Shown here in pieces: positions 21,001 to 31,980 of a stretch of DNA of 39,228 nt. The DNA comes from Actinomortierella ambigua (Eukaryota; Mortierellomycota; Mortierellomycetes; Mortierellales; Mortierellaceae), in the NCBI GenBank assembly GCA_016098155.1, contig JAAAJB010000335.1, positions 1 to 39,228 of the forward strand. Reading direction: 5' to 3'. A program made the translations under genes and the position numbers. The notes below the pieces were generated by a model. The model was given only the letters and a program-made list of their open reading frames with translations. It was not told where the DNA came from and made no database searches. Each line of letters starts with the position of its first letter. Within the stretch, counting starts at the first letter, position 1.

Positions 21001-23173
21001 CAGTCCACGCAGCAGCAGTGATTATCACCATCGCCTCTCCCAGATTCTGTCGCCAGGCTCTGTCTCCCAGGCAACCAATTTGGCAGGATCATCTTCATCA
21101 GCTTCAGTTCACAGCGGATCGGAGAGAGGCTCGACCGTTTCACCAACATCTCCTGTTTCGTCAGTATCGGTGCGTGGTGGCAATAGGATAGGCATGCTTG
21201 GCACTGGTCACAACAAGGACTCTGGCAGTACTCAGTCGTTCCCATTACCCGCCTATTCACCCACGTCCTTGTCCTCGCCCTCAAACCACACGCCTCGGAG
21301 CAGCAGTCAGCGCCGTGTCAGCCTGCCTTCCATCATCGAGTCACCCTGTTCACCAGTCCTGCCGCCACCTCGCCAGTCGTGTGATCTCAGCCGCATGCCA
21401 CGTTCGGACGAGCCGTTGGTAGCCTCCAAGGAAGCAGAAAAGCAGTATCAGCAGCTTCGCTCAGGAACAGCCTCTGCAGCACCACCCACCTTTTCCAACA
21501 TACAGATGCCCTCATCCATATCATCCGCCTCGTCCTCTTCCGCATCCGCGTCTGCAGCGCGTTCAGCCCCTGAACCCCCTACCTCTTCGTCATCGTCGAA
21601 TTCTTCTTCTCCCGCCTCCTGTCTATCGTCGTCATCACCCTCGAGAGCAGTAACGACAGCATCCCCATCTACGGGCGCCCTGTCAACACGCAAGGAGCAC
21701 GCCACCTATCGAACTCGCGCATCCACGACTGGGGTTGATTTGTCATCGCCTTCATCCTCACCCTCCAAGGCCCTACCACCCATTTCGACGTCCCCAAACT
21801 CATCCTCTTTGCATCGACGGCGTTCCATGGACTCTTCGGAATTCCTCTCGCCACAGTCCGCCATCGCGGTTCATCGTCGCCGGTCAATTGATATTCTTTC
21901 GCGGTATGACAATCTCAATGGCCCTAACCCCAGCAACAACAACAACCCCAGCAATAACAGTGGTAAGAGCAACACAGGGAAGGTCACGCAAAAGGAGCGT
22001 CGTTCTTCTGACGCCTCGTCACAGCAGTCGCAGGGATCTGGATCGACGCCCTCGGAGACATCGTCGTTCATGAATGGTTGCTGGACGTTTTCACCCTCGA
22101 CAGGCCAACAGCAACAGCAGCAACAACAACAACAGCCACCACATGTACCCCTTCGTCCATCAATTGATATGAATGGCGAGAGTGTTTCGCATCGCAAGAC
22201 ATCTGCATCGTCGCGTAGTAGCAACGGCCGAGGAGGTCGCGGCGGTAGCCACGATGGAGGCCCAGATCCGGGCACGATGGTGTCGTCACCGCACCTCGTG
22301 CGGTCCAGCTCTCAGCCTCGCCTGGATCTGGAGCGAGACCCCGAGTATGACGACGCTGTCTCGAGAGCCGTGGCCATGGACTATCGTCGACAGTCGCTGG
22401 ATATGCAACGGCCTTCTCTTTCTCATCGCCCTCCACCGCCGAGTAGCCCACTGGCTCGAAAGGATTCATCCGTAGATGGAGTGGCAGGAGGAGGAGGAGG
22501 AGCAGGAGCGGGGCGGGCGATGCCGCGGCACCAAACCATGCAGACAGCCGAGCGACCCGCCATAGGCAGTATGGCTGGTTTGCCGCGCTTCCACAGCATG
22601 GGTCACGCCGCAGGTGCAGCCGTTGCGGCCGCGGTAGCGGCGGGAGTCGATAGTGGCGAGATGGAAGTTTTGGGACCCTCGAATGCAAGATTATCGATGG
22701 ATGTACAGATGCAGCACCAACAGCCGATAGGCACAATGCCGATGACGAGTCACACGGCGCCTTCGACGCCTCGTTCGAGCATGAGTTCGCAGACTCGGCC
22801 ACACTTTGCGACCCTGACGGGTCATGCTACAGTGTCAGGAAGGCTGTCGCGCATTTGGGCCTATGGCATGGGCAAGGATCATCATCAACACCATCCTGGC
22901 AACGTTGGCGTCGGCGTAGGTGTTGGTGTTGGCGTTGGCGGTGGTGGCGGCAACTATCATTATGGTAGCAGCACCAGCAGCACCAGCAGCATCAACAGCA
23001 CCAAAGAGGGCAGCAATGGCACCGTAGTAGCACCCTCGCCCGGCAGCTGGAACGCTTGCGAGTTTGCTGATCCCAATGGTGACGCAGCCGCACAGGCTCT
23101 GGCCAAATCTGAGGGATCCGGACGATCGCGAAGCATGCTTTACCGCCTGTCGGGCATTTGGTCTCGTCGTTAA
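18083..23173 (+). CDS. Fungal ankyrin-repeat protein with long Ser-rich tail (1059 aa)
   Basis: The model is join(18083..18500, 19839..19988, 20174..20363, 20620..20734, 20867..23173). The ATG at 18083 is the first ATG of the frame; the open frame upstream is only a CT-repeat leader. Residues 1-140 are low complexity with a His-rich run ([15 protein letters not shown]). Residues 170-207 hold [13 protein letters not shown] and [13 protein letters not shown], leading into ankyrin repeats at about 208-240 (LPIHAACCN...[13 protein letters not shown]), 260-291 ([12 protein letters not shown]...[10 protein letters not shown]) and 292-318 ([20 protein letters not shown]). The rest is Ser/Pro-rich and disordered, with poly-Q, a VG/GG run and a basic end ([13 protein letters not shown]). 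The DPW...TL plus KFAL..GQPI block followed by ankyrins is, as I recall, a conserved fungal arrangement of unknown role. The 1338-nt intron 1 could hide a small alternative exon. Confidence 0.87.
19375..19475. repeat. (GA)n-rich tract inside ankyrin gene intron 1
   Basis: Interrupted GA repeats and a short TG run lie on the plus strand. Most leaders here have CT on the sense strand, so the polarity is opposite to that of a plus-strand leader. See findings. Confidence 0.85.
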
Positions 23174-23589
23174 GTTATATACCACTTTTTCTCTCACTCC
23201 TTCACTCTCACTCGCACTCAAACACACTCTCTACCGCCTTTTCTTCTGTTGCTTGATGGCTCCTTTTTCGCACACGCACACACACATACGCGCGCTTTCT
23301 CTCTCCCCCCCTCCACCCTCTCTGTACATTCCTTCATGATTTTTTGCAGCCCTTTTTTTTAAAGGCTGAGTGTTTATCTCCACCCCCCCCCCCCAACGAC
23401 TTTCCTTGATTTGTTTTCATTGCATTGCTCACCGTCTTTCCTTATCTTCCAACATCTCACCTGTGTATCATATCGACGCCATCATCACCCTCCTCACCCA
23501 AAAAAATAAAAAATAAAAAAAGTGCTTTTATACGGCCTGCCTGGAAGAAACGTCTCTAAATTCGGGGGTGGAGGGAGTTATATTTTTTT
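23174..23589. other. Convergent 3' ends of ankyrin gene and RSE1
   Basis: A CT-rich 3' UTR is followed by two overlapping plus-strand AATAAA signals at 23505-23510 and 23512-23517, within an A-rich stretch. The RSE1 stop on the other strand lies only about 75 bases further on, so the 3' UTRs of the two convergent transcripts probably meet or overlap. Confidence 0.6.
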
Positions 23590-26500
23590 TTATACAGCAC
23601 GGATACGCATATCCTCAATCTTCTTTTGGATCTCAGCTGGGGTGCGATCGAGTTCGTCGGCGATCATGCGCTTCTTATCGCCAGACAGCATGTTGTACAT
23701 CTCGCACAGGTCACCATCGACGACAGCACGGGCAGGGACATGGTACCCGCGGTAGCTCAGATGGTCCCTTCCCGCCAAAGGAGGCAACTCGTTGCGCATA
23801 TGCATCTCCAACATTTGGAAAAAGTCAATGTCCTCCCGCGTCTGGAACGGCACCAACAGTCCCACGCTGCCCAACAAAGTCGTGTACACGAGCAGCTCGC
23901 GGCCACCCGCCACAAAGTTGGTCCGCGCCAACGACGTGACAATGTCTCCAACATGGTACTGCGCGACGTTTTCGACCTTGTGGGCCGCTCCATGCAGGTA
24001 GCCCTTGTTGCCGACCGACTTGATGCCGGCCCCGTCCTCGTCGACCTCTCGGCTGACCGTTGGCGGCAGCCGGTTGATAAACACATTGCCAAACTTGTCA
24101 CCTCCGGCCACGGTATCATAATCGACCATCGTCGTCGCCGTCACCCACCGCGGCAGCGTGTCGTCGGCAAACAGCGTGATCTTGTTGTCCTCGGGCACAT
24201 ACAGTGCATAATGGACCGATTCTTGGACATCGCCCATCAGAATACGGTTGCCCTGCGTCTGCAGACTCACAATGCTCGTCGGCATCGCTCGGTTCTCACA
24301 CTTGCGCAACAGCTTGCGTTTGCCCAGATCATAGACACGCACCACATTGCCCACGCCGGCCAACAACCGACCCTGGAACGCAATCAACGCCTGCGGGATT
24401 TCCTCCACTGCCGTCTTGTGCACCAGCGTCACCGTCTGTCCATCCTCTGAAAACTTGTACACCCGGATAAACCCGGATCCCAACGACCGTGGCGCCAGAA
24501 CAACATCGCTCGCCGTGCCCACCGCCAGGTACACTCCGTCCGGCTGTGACGCAAACTTCACCACCGCCGCACTGAACGCCGCCTCGTTCTGGTCCAGGTG
24601 CACCTCGCACGTCGTCGTCTGCTCCAGCGGATTCACGATCCGGATCATCGATGCCCAGTGACCAGCCTTGCTACGGGTGTAACCAAACACCACTGGGTCC
24701 AGCTCTTGTTCTTCCTCCTGATCCTCCTGTTCTTCTTGCTCCTCCTCCTCCTTCTCTCCGTTCTGTGCACGTTCTTGTTGCTTTTCTTCGTCCTGAGTGG
24801 CATCGTCCTCTTCCATGCCATTCTCCTCCTTTTCTTTTTGCTGCTGCTGCTGCTGCTGCTTCTTCTTCAGCAGCTTATTCTTCTTCGCTTCCTTCTTCTT
24901 CTTCCGTTCCTCCGTCGACAAGACGCCATGATCCGTCTCAATGATCGCCAGCGTGTTATGGACAGGGTTGACAGCAAAGCGACGCGGCGTGTACGCGAGC
25001 GGGATTGGGGTCTCGTTAAACACCTGGCCAAACTTTTCCACGGTAAAGATGCGAAGCTCGCTACCGGCGATCGCGACCACGCCCTCGGCCACCTGCTCCG
25101 ACGTGAAGCTGGCCGCATAGTCCAAAGCCTCATACGACAACGGGTTCAAATGGATCCGCGACTGGCTCTGGTAGCTCAACCACGGCCGTGCCGACAGCGC
25201 CAACACGGCAGGATGGCCCGCCATCTGCATCTCAAACAACTGCACGGCCTTGGGGCCCAAGAAGCGCGTCCGCGTGTCCGACAGCTGACCCGTCGTCTGG
25301 TCGAGCACCGTCCGCAACAGGACACCGTTCTGCAAGCCAATGTTCAAGTACAACGTCGTCAAATGATGGCCACCACTACCCGAGATCTGATCCGGCATGT
25401 CCAACATCACCAACGACTCTGGCACGGCCGAGATCGCCTGCAAACTCAACGGCTCCAACAGACTGGCCGCCTCCAGACTCAGGATACGGACCGTGTTGTC
25501 TTCACAACCGACGGCCAAGAACCGGACCCGTCTTCGACCCTGTGGCAACGGTTGGATCCCCAAACTCGTCACGTTGCTCGACATCTCCCGTCGTGTCGGC
25601 GACTCGCTCAGATTCCCGCTTTCGTCCACCTCGAAATACACCAGCTCCCCTCCCGTCAACGCAATCACAACCTGCTGTCGATTCGTCGCCGCCCGGGTGA
25701 TCGCTCGCCCGCCCGGTGCTCGCCACTCTGTCACCTGTCGGTTCGCTCGCACATGACGGAGCCCCTGTGGGTAGACCTGGAGCAACGAGTCACGTCCCAG
25801 CTGCTGCACCGCAATCGTGGGCGTCGTCGCCAAGAAGCCCGTGTCCGTCACCTCCTCGACCGTCTCGCCAATCGACAGCACCAGCGTCGCGTTCGAGAAC
25901 GACACCACAATGTATTGATCGTGAGGGTCGTCCGCCGTCAGTCGTGTCGTCCACACCGCCGTCGGGTTCGCTGGCAGTGGCGACGCCGCCATCTCTGACA
26001 CCTCGAGTCCGTGTCGCAATATCCGGAGCGTCGATCGCGCGCCTCGTCCACACAACGCATAGATCTGCGGCGTGTCGTCGTTTGTCAGATTCAGTACCTT
26101 GGCATCCGTCAACGGCGCCATGCTCGTCAACTCGTCCACCAGTAACAGGTTCTCCAGTGGCCGTGGCTTAAAGTACACCCTCGCATCGATTGTGCCGTCC
26201 GTTGACATAAAGTCGCTGCTCGAGTATTCGGGTGTGTCGTCATCGTCGCCCAGCTTTTCAAATTGGAAGAAGTTGCTGGCAAATGAGAAAAAAAACAAAG
26301 AGAATAGAGTATAGAGAATGGGTTAACATTGTTGCCTTGTGTGCCCAAAAAGAAAATAAAATAAAGGTAAAGGGGGGGTGACACCTACTGGTTGCCGAGC
26401 TCGCTGGCGACAAACAAGAAACCGCTCTTGAAGATGCAAAGGCTGGATGCGACAGGAACTGTATCAAAGTACTTGATCTTCATGTCGTTGACAACATCAC

Positions 26501-27890
26501 CTGTGCAGTCCAAGGTCACCTTATACAAATCGCCTTCTTCGCTTTGCAACATCAAGAAAAAGGAGTCCTTCATCTTGTGTACAACGCCTGTGACAATCAA
26601 CAGTCCTCTATCTTTGTTCTCCAAGGGGTCCTCACGACGAGGAATGGGTACTGTCAACGTGGCCGCTCCCATGTGTCGATATGAAATGTAGTTTTCAGCG
26701 CAGACAATCACACCGGAGGGTCCATCCGTACCACCAGGAACTATTTTTTGAAGACGGCAGTAAAAAACAACAAGATGAGTACCTCTAATTACTCAATAAT
26801 GTTGTGCTTGTTTTCACCTGCCATGCATTGTAGCTTTACCTGCAATTAGCAAGTTGGACTTGCGGTCAACCGGGTCGCTCCACTTGCGGACAACGTGGTT
26901 GAGTCCAAGATCCAGTTCGTAGTAAGTCAGCATCTATTTGATAAGAGGTGGGGGCAATCGAAAGCTTGATCAGTAACAATGCTTGGGATGTGGGGGGGGG
27001 CACATTGTGACCTGGGGGAGCGTGGTAATCAACAAATTTACCTTTTCAGTTTCCTTAATCGCCTCTCCAGTAGGATCCCGATCAGCCTCGGAATAGTCGA
27101 CCTCGATACACGCAAAGATGGGGTTCTCAAATCCAACATCGACACCAACGCAGCTGAACACGATGGTATGTGCCTTGTGTGCGTCCAATGGTGATCCGAT
27201 CGTCAGACGTGTTGCTGCATCTCGGTTCAGAATGTACACAAGCTTTTGCTTCTCCATGGCGCCTATTGTTATCGTGGTGTGTGTGTGTGTGTATGGCATC
27301 CAATTGTAAGTGATCAGAGCATCATGAATGAATAACGGGACAAAAAGACAAGAAAGCACATAGATCGACAACACTCTGTAGTCCCCTTACCGATCATGAC
27401 AGCACGACCCTTTGGATCGCAAGTGAGATACTGGCCAGGCACGATTCTCCGGCATCCAGACTTGCCAAATGTCTCCTGGTGCAGTTTGTCAAAGACGTTC
27501 TTGGTTGGGTTGTACTCCAGAATCACAATGCGTCCCGAGTCGGAACCAATCACAATGTAGTCTACACACACACACAAAAAAAAGAGGAAAGGAATGAGCA
27601 ACCCATAAAAATACACCCTCTTCTTTCCAACTCATAAGAGACGCCTCCTAGCACGGCAACATACCCTTTGATGCACCCGTCAGACGGAAGCTAGCAAGGG
27701 AGCGTACAACACCAAAGACATCGTGGGAGAGGATGGAATGAACTTTGCCCGTCGAGGTGTCAGGGCGCAAGAGCTCGATCCGATTGACATGGGAGACGAC
27801 GAGCTCCTGTTGCTTTGTGCCCGAGAAGTTTCCCAGAATCGCCTGGTTGATGACATTGGATGGTTGCAGCGTAAGATTGTACAGGAACAT
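23590..27890 (-). CDS. RSE1: Splicing factor 3B subunit 3 / pre-mRNA-splicing factor RSE1
   Basis: The model is complement(join(23590..26275, 26389..26740, 26840..26933, 27042..27262, 27391..27561, 27665..27890)), 1249 aa; human SF3B3 has about 1217. It is recognisable from end to end: MFLYNLTLQ start, [127 protein letters not shown], and ELDRTP.E..KK.EDMR at the C-terminus. These belong to the MMS1/DDB1/CPSF160-type triple beta-propeller (MMS1_N and CPSF_A domains). In the nucleus it is a core part of SF3b in the U2 snRNP and scaffolds SF3B1 at the branch site. Residues about 808-885 are a long charged insertion (Lys-rich, seven Gln, then Glu/Asp-rich) where relatives have a shorter, different linker. 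All introns are GT-AG and 99-129 nt long. Confidence 0.98.
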
Positions 27891-28051
27891 GATGCAATGG
27901 AAGTTTAGGCAGGAGCGGAGGGGGAGGGGAGGGGAGGGAACCACGAAATGCCAATGCTCCTGAAGGGTTCAACCGTCTACAACCCTCAGTCTTTTTTGGT
28001 TTTAGGGCTGGAAAAAAAAATTAAAACTATCGCGCAATTGCGGAAACTAAA
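27891..28051. promoter_or_regulatory. Compact bidirectional promoter of RSE1 and a putative small gene
   Basis: Only 161 bases separate the RSE1 start from the ATG of the spliced plus-strand frame at 28052. The interval contains a G-run tract (27914-27940; pyrimidine on the RSE1 sense strand) and an A-rich stretch before 28052. No TATA box was identified. Confidence 0.45.
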
Positions 28052-28640
28052 ATGTCACCGAAGAAAGTGAGTCGCTCTTTTAGCGCCTTAAAAGGCTACA
28101 TCTGATCGCCTTCCCCCTGGCTAACCAACTGCTCCCGTCCAGGAGAGTGTAGTCCGCTCGATTACCACTCAAATGACCATTGGAGCGAAGAAGCTGTATT
28201 GTGACCCAGAAGGTTTAAAAGACTTGCCAAAACAGAATACTAGTTGTCTTGACACAAGAGTTTATTGGGATTATGTGTCCTTCTATGAGGGCAAAAAAAA
28301 GGGAGGTGGGTGGGAGAGGAGGCCAGGCCAACTCGAGAACCGTGTGCCCACCCGTTTTCAGCGACTGAGCATCTTCTGGTACCTCATACGCATCATGTAC
28401 ATATGTCTCGCTTGCCGAGTAGTCTGGACCTCAAGCCCGGGTGCGGTTCCGCTCTGGCGCGCCAGAACCAATCCGACTGCTGGAGGCTCAACGTCGCCGG
28501 GAATGATACCAATGACAAGAGGCCGGTCCTCAAAGCGCTCGACCGTCTGGAGCTCAACCTCGCCATCGATCACCATCACCCAGCGGCGGTCTGCGTCAAT
28601 CTTCAGCTTGAGCTCGGCTTTGGGCTCGGCACGGTCGTAG
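28052..28640 (+). CDS. Putative small spliced gene, unrecognised product
   Basis: ATGTCACCGAAGAAA (28052-28066, MSPKK) is followed by a textbook 76-nt intron. It has GTGAGT at 28067, a GGCTAACC branch and CCGTCCAG ending at 28142. The downstream frame is open from 28143 (ESVVRSITTQMTIGAKKL) to a stop at 28640. The part beyond about 28250 is antisense to the 3' UTR and coding region of the secreted gene at 28358, so the true 3' end may lie earlier or use another intron (a candidate is the GTGGGT at 28306 to TTTTCAG ending 28360). The spliced junction and the promoter position support transcription. The protein is not recognised, and codon support after about residue 40 is weak. Confidence 0.35.
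28261..28266 (-). other. Polyadenylation signal AATAAA of the 187-aa secreted gene
   Basis: AATAAA on the minus strand, 92 bases downstream of the stop at 28358. It implies a 3' UTR of roughly 100-120 bases that overlaps the putative plus-strand gene. Confidence 0.5.
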
Positions 28641-28921
28641 CTGAGCGTCAAGTTTGAATCGCCAAGGTTGATGACATACCGCTTGTCCGTGCCAGTGTGG
28701 ATGTCGTCGTACACAAGATCCCACAGGGCCGCCGTCTCCAGGTCGCGAGTCAGGCGCACAATCGAGTCCGGCTGCGCTCCGTCAGGCGTAGCAAGATAAT
28801 AGTCGCCCAGGTTGAGATAAAACTTTGTGGTGGGCGGCTCGGCAGCAGCAGCAGCAGTACTAACCACCTGGAAAATGGTCAGCACAAGGAGGGTGGCAAG
28901 CACCGAAAGGATACGGGCCAT
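28358..28921 (-). CDS. Secreted beta-trefoil-like protein, 187 aa
   Basis: This is a single exon. Residues 1-27 are a clear signal peptide (hydrophobic VLATLLVLTIFQVVSTAAAA) with likely cleavage before EPPTTK. The mature part starts KFYLNLGDYYLATPDG and has evenly spaced YxLxLGDxxL-type strands with a Trp at the end of the first repeat (ALWDLVYDD). It is related to the first half of the next gene: both have an xxYxxxLGxxxLxP start and share PLV......(V)xPPxxGL near the end (RPLVIGIIPGDVEPPAVGL here). The repeat spacing suggests a beta-trefoil, the fold of fungal lectins and of mycocypin/cospin-like protease inhibitors, but I see no family-defining binding residues. The mature protein has no cysteines. 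It is presumably extracellular; the function is unknown. Confidence 0.82.
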   Translation of the reverse strand: MARILSVLATLLVLTIFQVVSTAAAAAEPPTTKFYLNLGDYYLATPDGAQPDSIVRLTRDLETAALWDLVYDDIHTGTDKRYVINLGDSNLTLSYDRAEPKAELKLKIDADRRWVMVIDGEVELQTVERFEDRPLVIGIIPGDVEPPAVGLVLARQSGTAPGLEVQTTRQARHMYMMRMRYQKMLSR

Positions 28922-29411
28922 CTTGAAGGAGAACCGTTTGGTACAAAGGGAGGAGGGGGAAGGGGAAAGGATGGAAGAAAGAGAGAGAGAGAGAAAGGAA
29001 AGAGAGGAGGAGGGAGAAGAAAAGGAGGACAGAAAATATGGATCAGCATGTCCCTCCCGTCTTTCACATTGGGTAATCCTTCAAACCACAATTCTCTCCC
29101 ACGCAAAATCCAACACTAAGAGAAAAAAAAATAGTGTACCATGTCGTACAACCATACCCATCTTGAGAGCTGTATGAGAGGGGAGAGAAGCTTGTGTCCA
29201 CTCCTGCATCCAGCCTACCCAAGAATATTCTACTCATTGGAGGACAAAATAGCAGAATTTTCACGCGCTGATACAGAGTGGGAGATATAGAGCTCCCCCC
29301 CCCTCTGCCATACATAAAATACAGTTGCTTTTAGTTGTCATTAGGGATTAACGGGATTAAGAGGATTATATCTGTGAAAAACGACGAGGAGAGAAGGTAG
29401 AGGGAAGGCTT
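28922..29411. other. Spacer between the two secreted paralogues
   Basis: Just upstream of the 187-aa gene (28940-29035) the plus strand is GA/GGA-rich, so the sense-strand leader is pyrimidine-rich as at other genes here. The rest, 29040-29411, is 3' flank of the 352-aa gene. No further gene was seen. Confidence 0.5.
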
Positions 29412-30470
29412 TCACCAAGCAAGGATCTCCCACTCGTGGCTCTCGTCCTTGCTAGGAAGGGCAAGCCCTGCTACATGCCTGCCCACTCTGGGGAGAAGAG
29501 CGACGTCCAAGGCTTCTTGGCCCCTAGAACCACCATCGGATGCTACCGCTGGTGCTACTGCTGCTGGTGCTGGTGCTGTTGTTGTTACTGTCCGGATTGC
29601 AAACACGGCACGGCGAATCTCATGCAATGTCCACACCGTTGGCTCACGCTGCATGTGCAACATTGCGCCGCGCATCCTGTAATGGAAGCCAAGGTACAGG
29701 CCTGTACTACCGCTCCGGATCGTGACACCCCGCTCACAGTCACCGTTCTGTTGTTGACTATCATCACAACAGCAGCAGCAGCTCTGGACATTGGTGATGA
29801 TCCACTCGCTATCGGCACTCGGCAGATGCGACAGGTGCGGAGGGCTTGTCGGTTGGTCCGTCGCTGTCAGATACCGTCCTCCCGAACGAAGAACGTACGT
29901 CCCATCCTCAACGGCCACCGATGATGGAATGGCGAGTCGTGACTGGGGTACCTCTCCTCTTCGGCCGTACTCGACAACGTCGACCTGCTCAAATTCTAAT
30001 ATGTGGCTACAGCTGCACTCGTCTTTGGGTCGGAACCCGAGGCCGGCTAGTGGCGGATTTACTTGTAGAGGATGGGTCTGCACCACCAAGGGTTTGCTCT
30101 CGTAGAGGACCGTGGCCATCATCTCGTAGCGGCCCTTGTCGTCCACCTTGTTCAGGATCCAGTGCCTCGGCTTGGAGGCCAACATCAGGATGGCCGTCGG
30201 GTGTGCCTCGATGTAGGACAGATAACCGTTGAGCTGAGGGTGGCGGATGGTTACACGATGCTCATCCACTTGAAACACCTCCCATATTGTTGACTGCTCC
30301 TGGTGCTGATCAGGAACAAAGTGAACAGGGCGGTCGATCCCTTCTGGTTGAAGGTGTAGGCCCCCCAAGGAGATGCGGTACAACCGACCCGTCTGTGGTT
30401 TGAGGGCAGTGCAGACCTGGAGGACAGCAAACACAATAAAGGTGACAGGCTTCGAGAGAAAACGTGCCAT
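29412..30470 (-). CDS. Secreted protein with two beta-trefoil-like units, 352 aa
   Basis: This is a single exon. I start at the ATG at 30470 (MARFLSKPVTFIVFAVLQVCTA), which begins a signal peptide like that of the neighbour (MARILSV). The open frame extends to an ATG at 30608, but those 46 codons are His/Ser-rich leader that would bury the signal. Residues 27-165 match the 187-aa neighbour, with RLYRISLGGLHLQPEG, WEVFQVDEHRVTIRH, and KPLVVQTHPLQVNPPLAGLGF. Residues about 190-352 look like a second unit, with DGTYVLRSGGRYLTATD, SEWIITNV and HEWEIL at the end. A Cys-rich patch (DECSC near 150; five Cys in a row near 240) could be disulphide-bonded. The duplication of a trefoil-like unit is inference from the repeated GxYxLxxGGxxL and Trp pattern. 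It is probably extracellular, with carbohydrate- or protease-binding possible but unproven. Confidence 0.82.
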   Translation of the reverse strand: MARFLSKPVTFIVFAVLQVCTALKPQTGRLYRISLGGLHLQPEGIDRPVHFVPDQHQEQSTIWEVFQVDEHRVTIRHPQLNGYLSYIEAHPTAILMLASKPRHWILNKVDDKGRYEMMATVLYESKPLVVQTHPLQVNPPLAGLGFRPKDECSCSHILEFEQVDVVEYGRRGEVPQSRLAIPSSVAVEDGTYVLRSGGRYLTATDQPTSPPHLSHLPSADSEWIITNVQSCCCCCDDSQQQNGDCERGVTIRSGSTGLYLGFHYRMRGAMLHMQREPTVWTLHEIRRAVFAIRTVTTTAPAPAAVAPAVASDGGSRGQEALDVALLPRVGRHVAGLALPSKDESHEWEILAW

Positions 30471-31980
30471 ATTTATGTTTTTTTCTTTTTTCCTTGTCGA
30501 GGGAGTGGGTGGGTTTATATGCGAGAGATGGTGGGACAAAGAGTGGATCGAGGTACGGTTGAAAGAGCGTCTGGGGTTACCATGATGACACATCCCTGGG
30601 AGGGTCATTTATAACAAAGAATCTCGTTCTTCTCTTTCGTGCAAGGGTGTGTGTGTGTGCCGATGTACTCATCTGGACACACTGCCAAATCTCCTTTCCA
30701 TGCAAGCAATGCGACATCGAAAGGTTTATCTCTTGCGCACCAATAGCAGGCGGAATGAATACGCAGGATGGGGGGGGGAGTGAGGGTTGGATGGCGAGGG
30801 GTGACGGAGGAAGGGGTGAGGGGGCTTTTCGCTGGCTGGTTAGAAATGTACTCCTTACCCATGTCGAGTAGCGCGCCTCTGTCACTCAGCATCGTGTACG
30901 AATGGGCTCGAGCTGCACATCATGCGAGCTGTGTCTGGCCGAGCGAGCGAAGGGGCGAACATCAGTTCCCTCCCCGCCCATGTTCTCTTCTTCTTCTAGG
31001 GTCCGCACCATCTCGCCACACACCACATTTCGCACTGAATACGTCTTATCCGCCCTATGGGATATCCATGATTTTATACGCCTTATCGTTTTTACGCTAC
31101 CATGTCATCATAACGTAGACAGCGACTGCATGCATAGCCCTCGCTCGCTCCTGGCATGCTTGCTCGGTTGGTAAACCTCAGGCTTCGCCTAGTAAACCAC
31201 CAAAGCGCCGCTGAGTGCTACCACAGGACCGCATAACCACATCCACCAACCAGCGTCGCATTATTATCGGCATTTTGCACTTTGCACTTTGCATGGTGTA
31301 ACGAACACTTACAAGGGCCTGGCTTAGACTCAACAGGTTTAGACATTCAAACCTGGCGAATAGTCAAAGACAGGGAAGTGGGGGGGGGGGCTGAGCGCCT
31401 TGTGGCGGTGTGCCCTGTTTCGGGTAGAGACACCCAGACGCTGCCCAAGGCGGGTCTGATCCACCTAAAACGCGCGTTAAGGACCAGCATATCCGTGCGG
31501 GGGAAGCAGTGCGGGTATGATTAAAGGGCTGTGAACATGGTCTACTTACATCCCCTTCCCTACACTTATTGCTCTTTACCCTTGGCCCTTCATCCGTCGA
31601 CGAGGGGTTGGTTGGTTGGTTTCGCGAACATGCATCCCAGTTTGTAAGGCAACTAACCAACTGCCTACCGTTGCCTCAAAGGTTCAGCTCTTTGGAAACA
31701 TAGAAAGTTCATCGTCTCATCCTTGCAACATGCGCTCTAAGAGTGGTGTACTTTCTTCCACCATAGTACGTGGTTGACGTCGAAGAGTGTCATGCCGTGC
31801 ACGGATCCCCATTGAGGATGATGAAATGTGAACGCCAATGGTTTTAGACCTGAGGTGGCCAGGCCAGGAGCGTCTCGTCGTTTAGTCTTTGCGAGAGTGA
31901 GACACAAAATCTCGTTTCTCCCCCCACATCAACAACCTTTTTTTTTTTCGGGCCACTTTGTTCATGGGACGATAGCTTTG
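30471..31980. other. Divergent intergenic region, secreted gene to Hv1-like gene
   Basis: About 1.5 kb with only short frames lacking motifs. A G-run lies at 30771-30778 and again at 31380-31390. A three-fold 7-bp tandem (CACTTTG) lies near 31276-31296, and a GGTT tandem lies near 31607-31620. The Hv1 leader (31910-31980) has a pyrimidine stretch and a T run. I see no gene here. Confidence 0.5.

Noticed and set aside
24598..25998. 466-codon plus-strand open frame
   Set aside because: It is exactly antisense to the RSE1 large exon. Its Arg/His/Gln/Leu-rich composition is the shadow expected from biased third positions; it has no motif.
30471..30608. Upstream in-frame ATG at 30608 for the 352-aa secreted protein
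   Set aside because: It would add 46 polar residues before a clear signal peptide; the neighbour paralogue starts MAR at the matching place.
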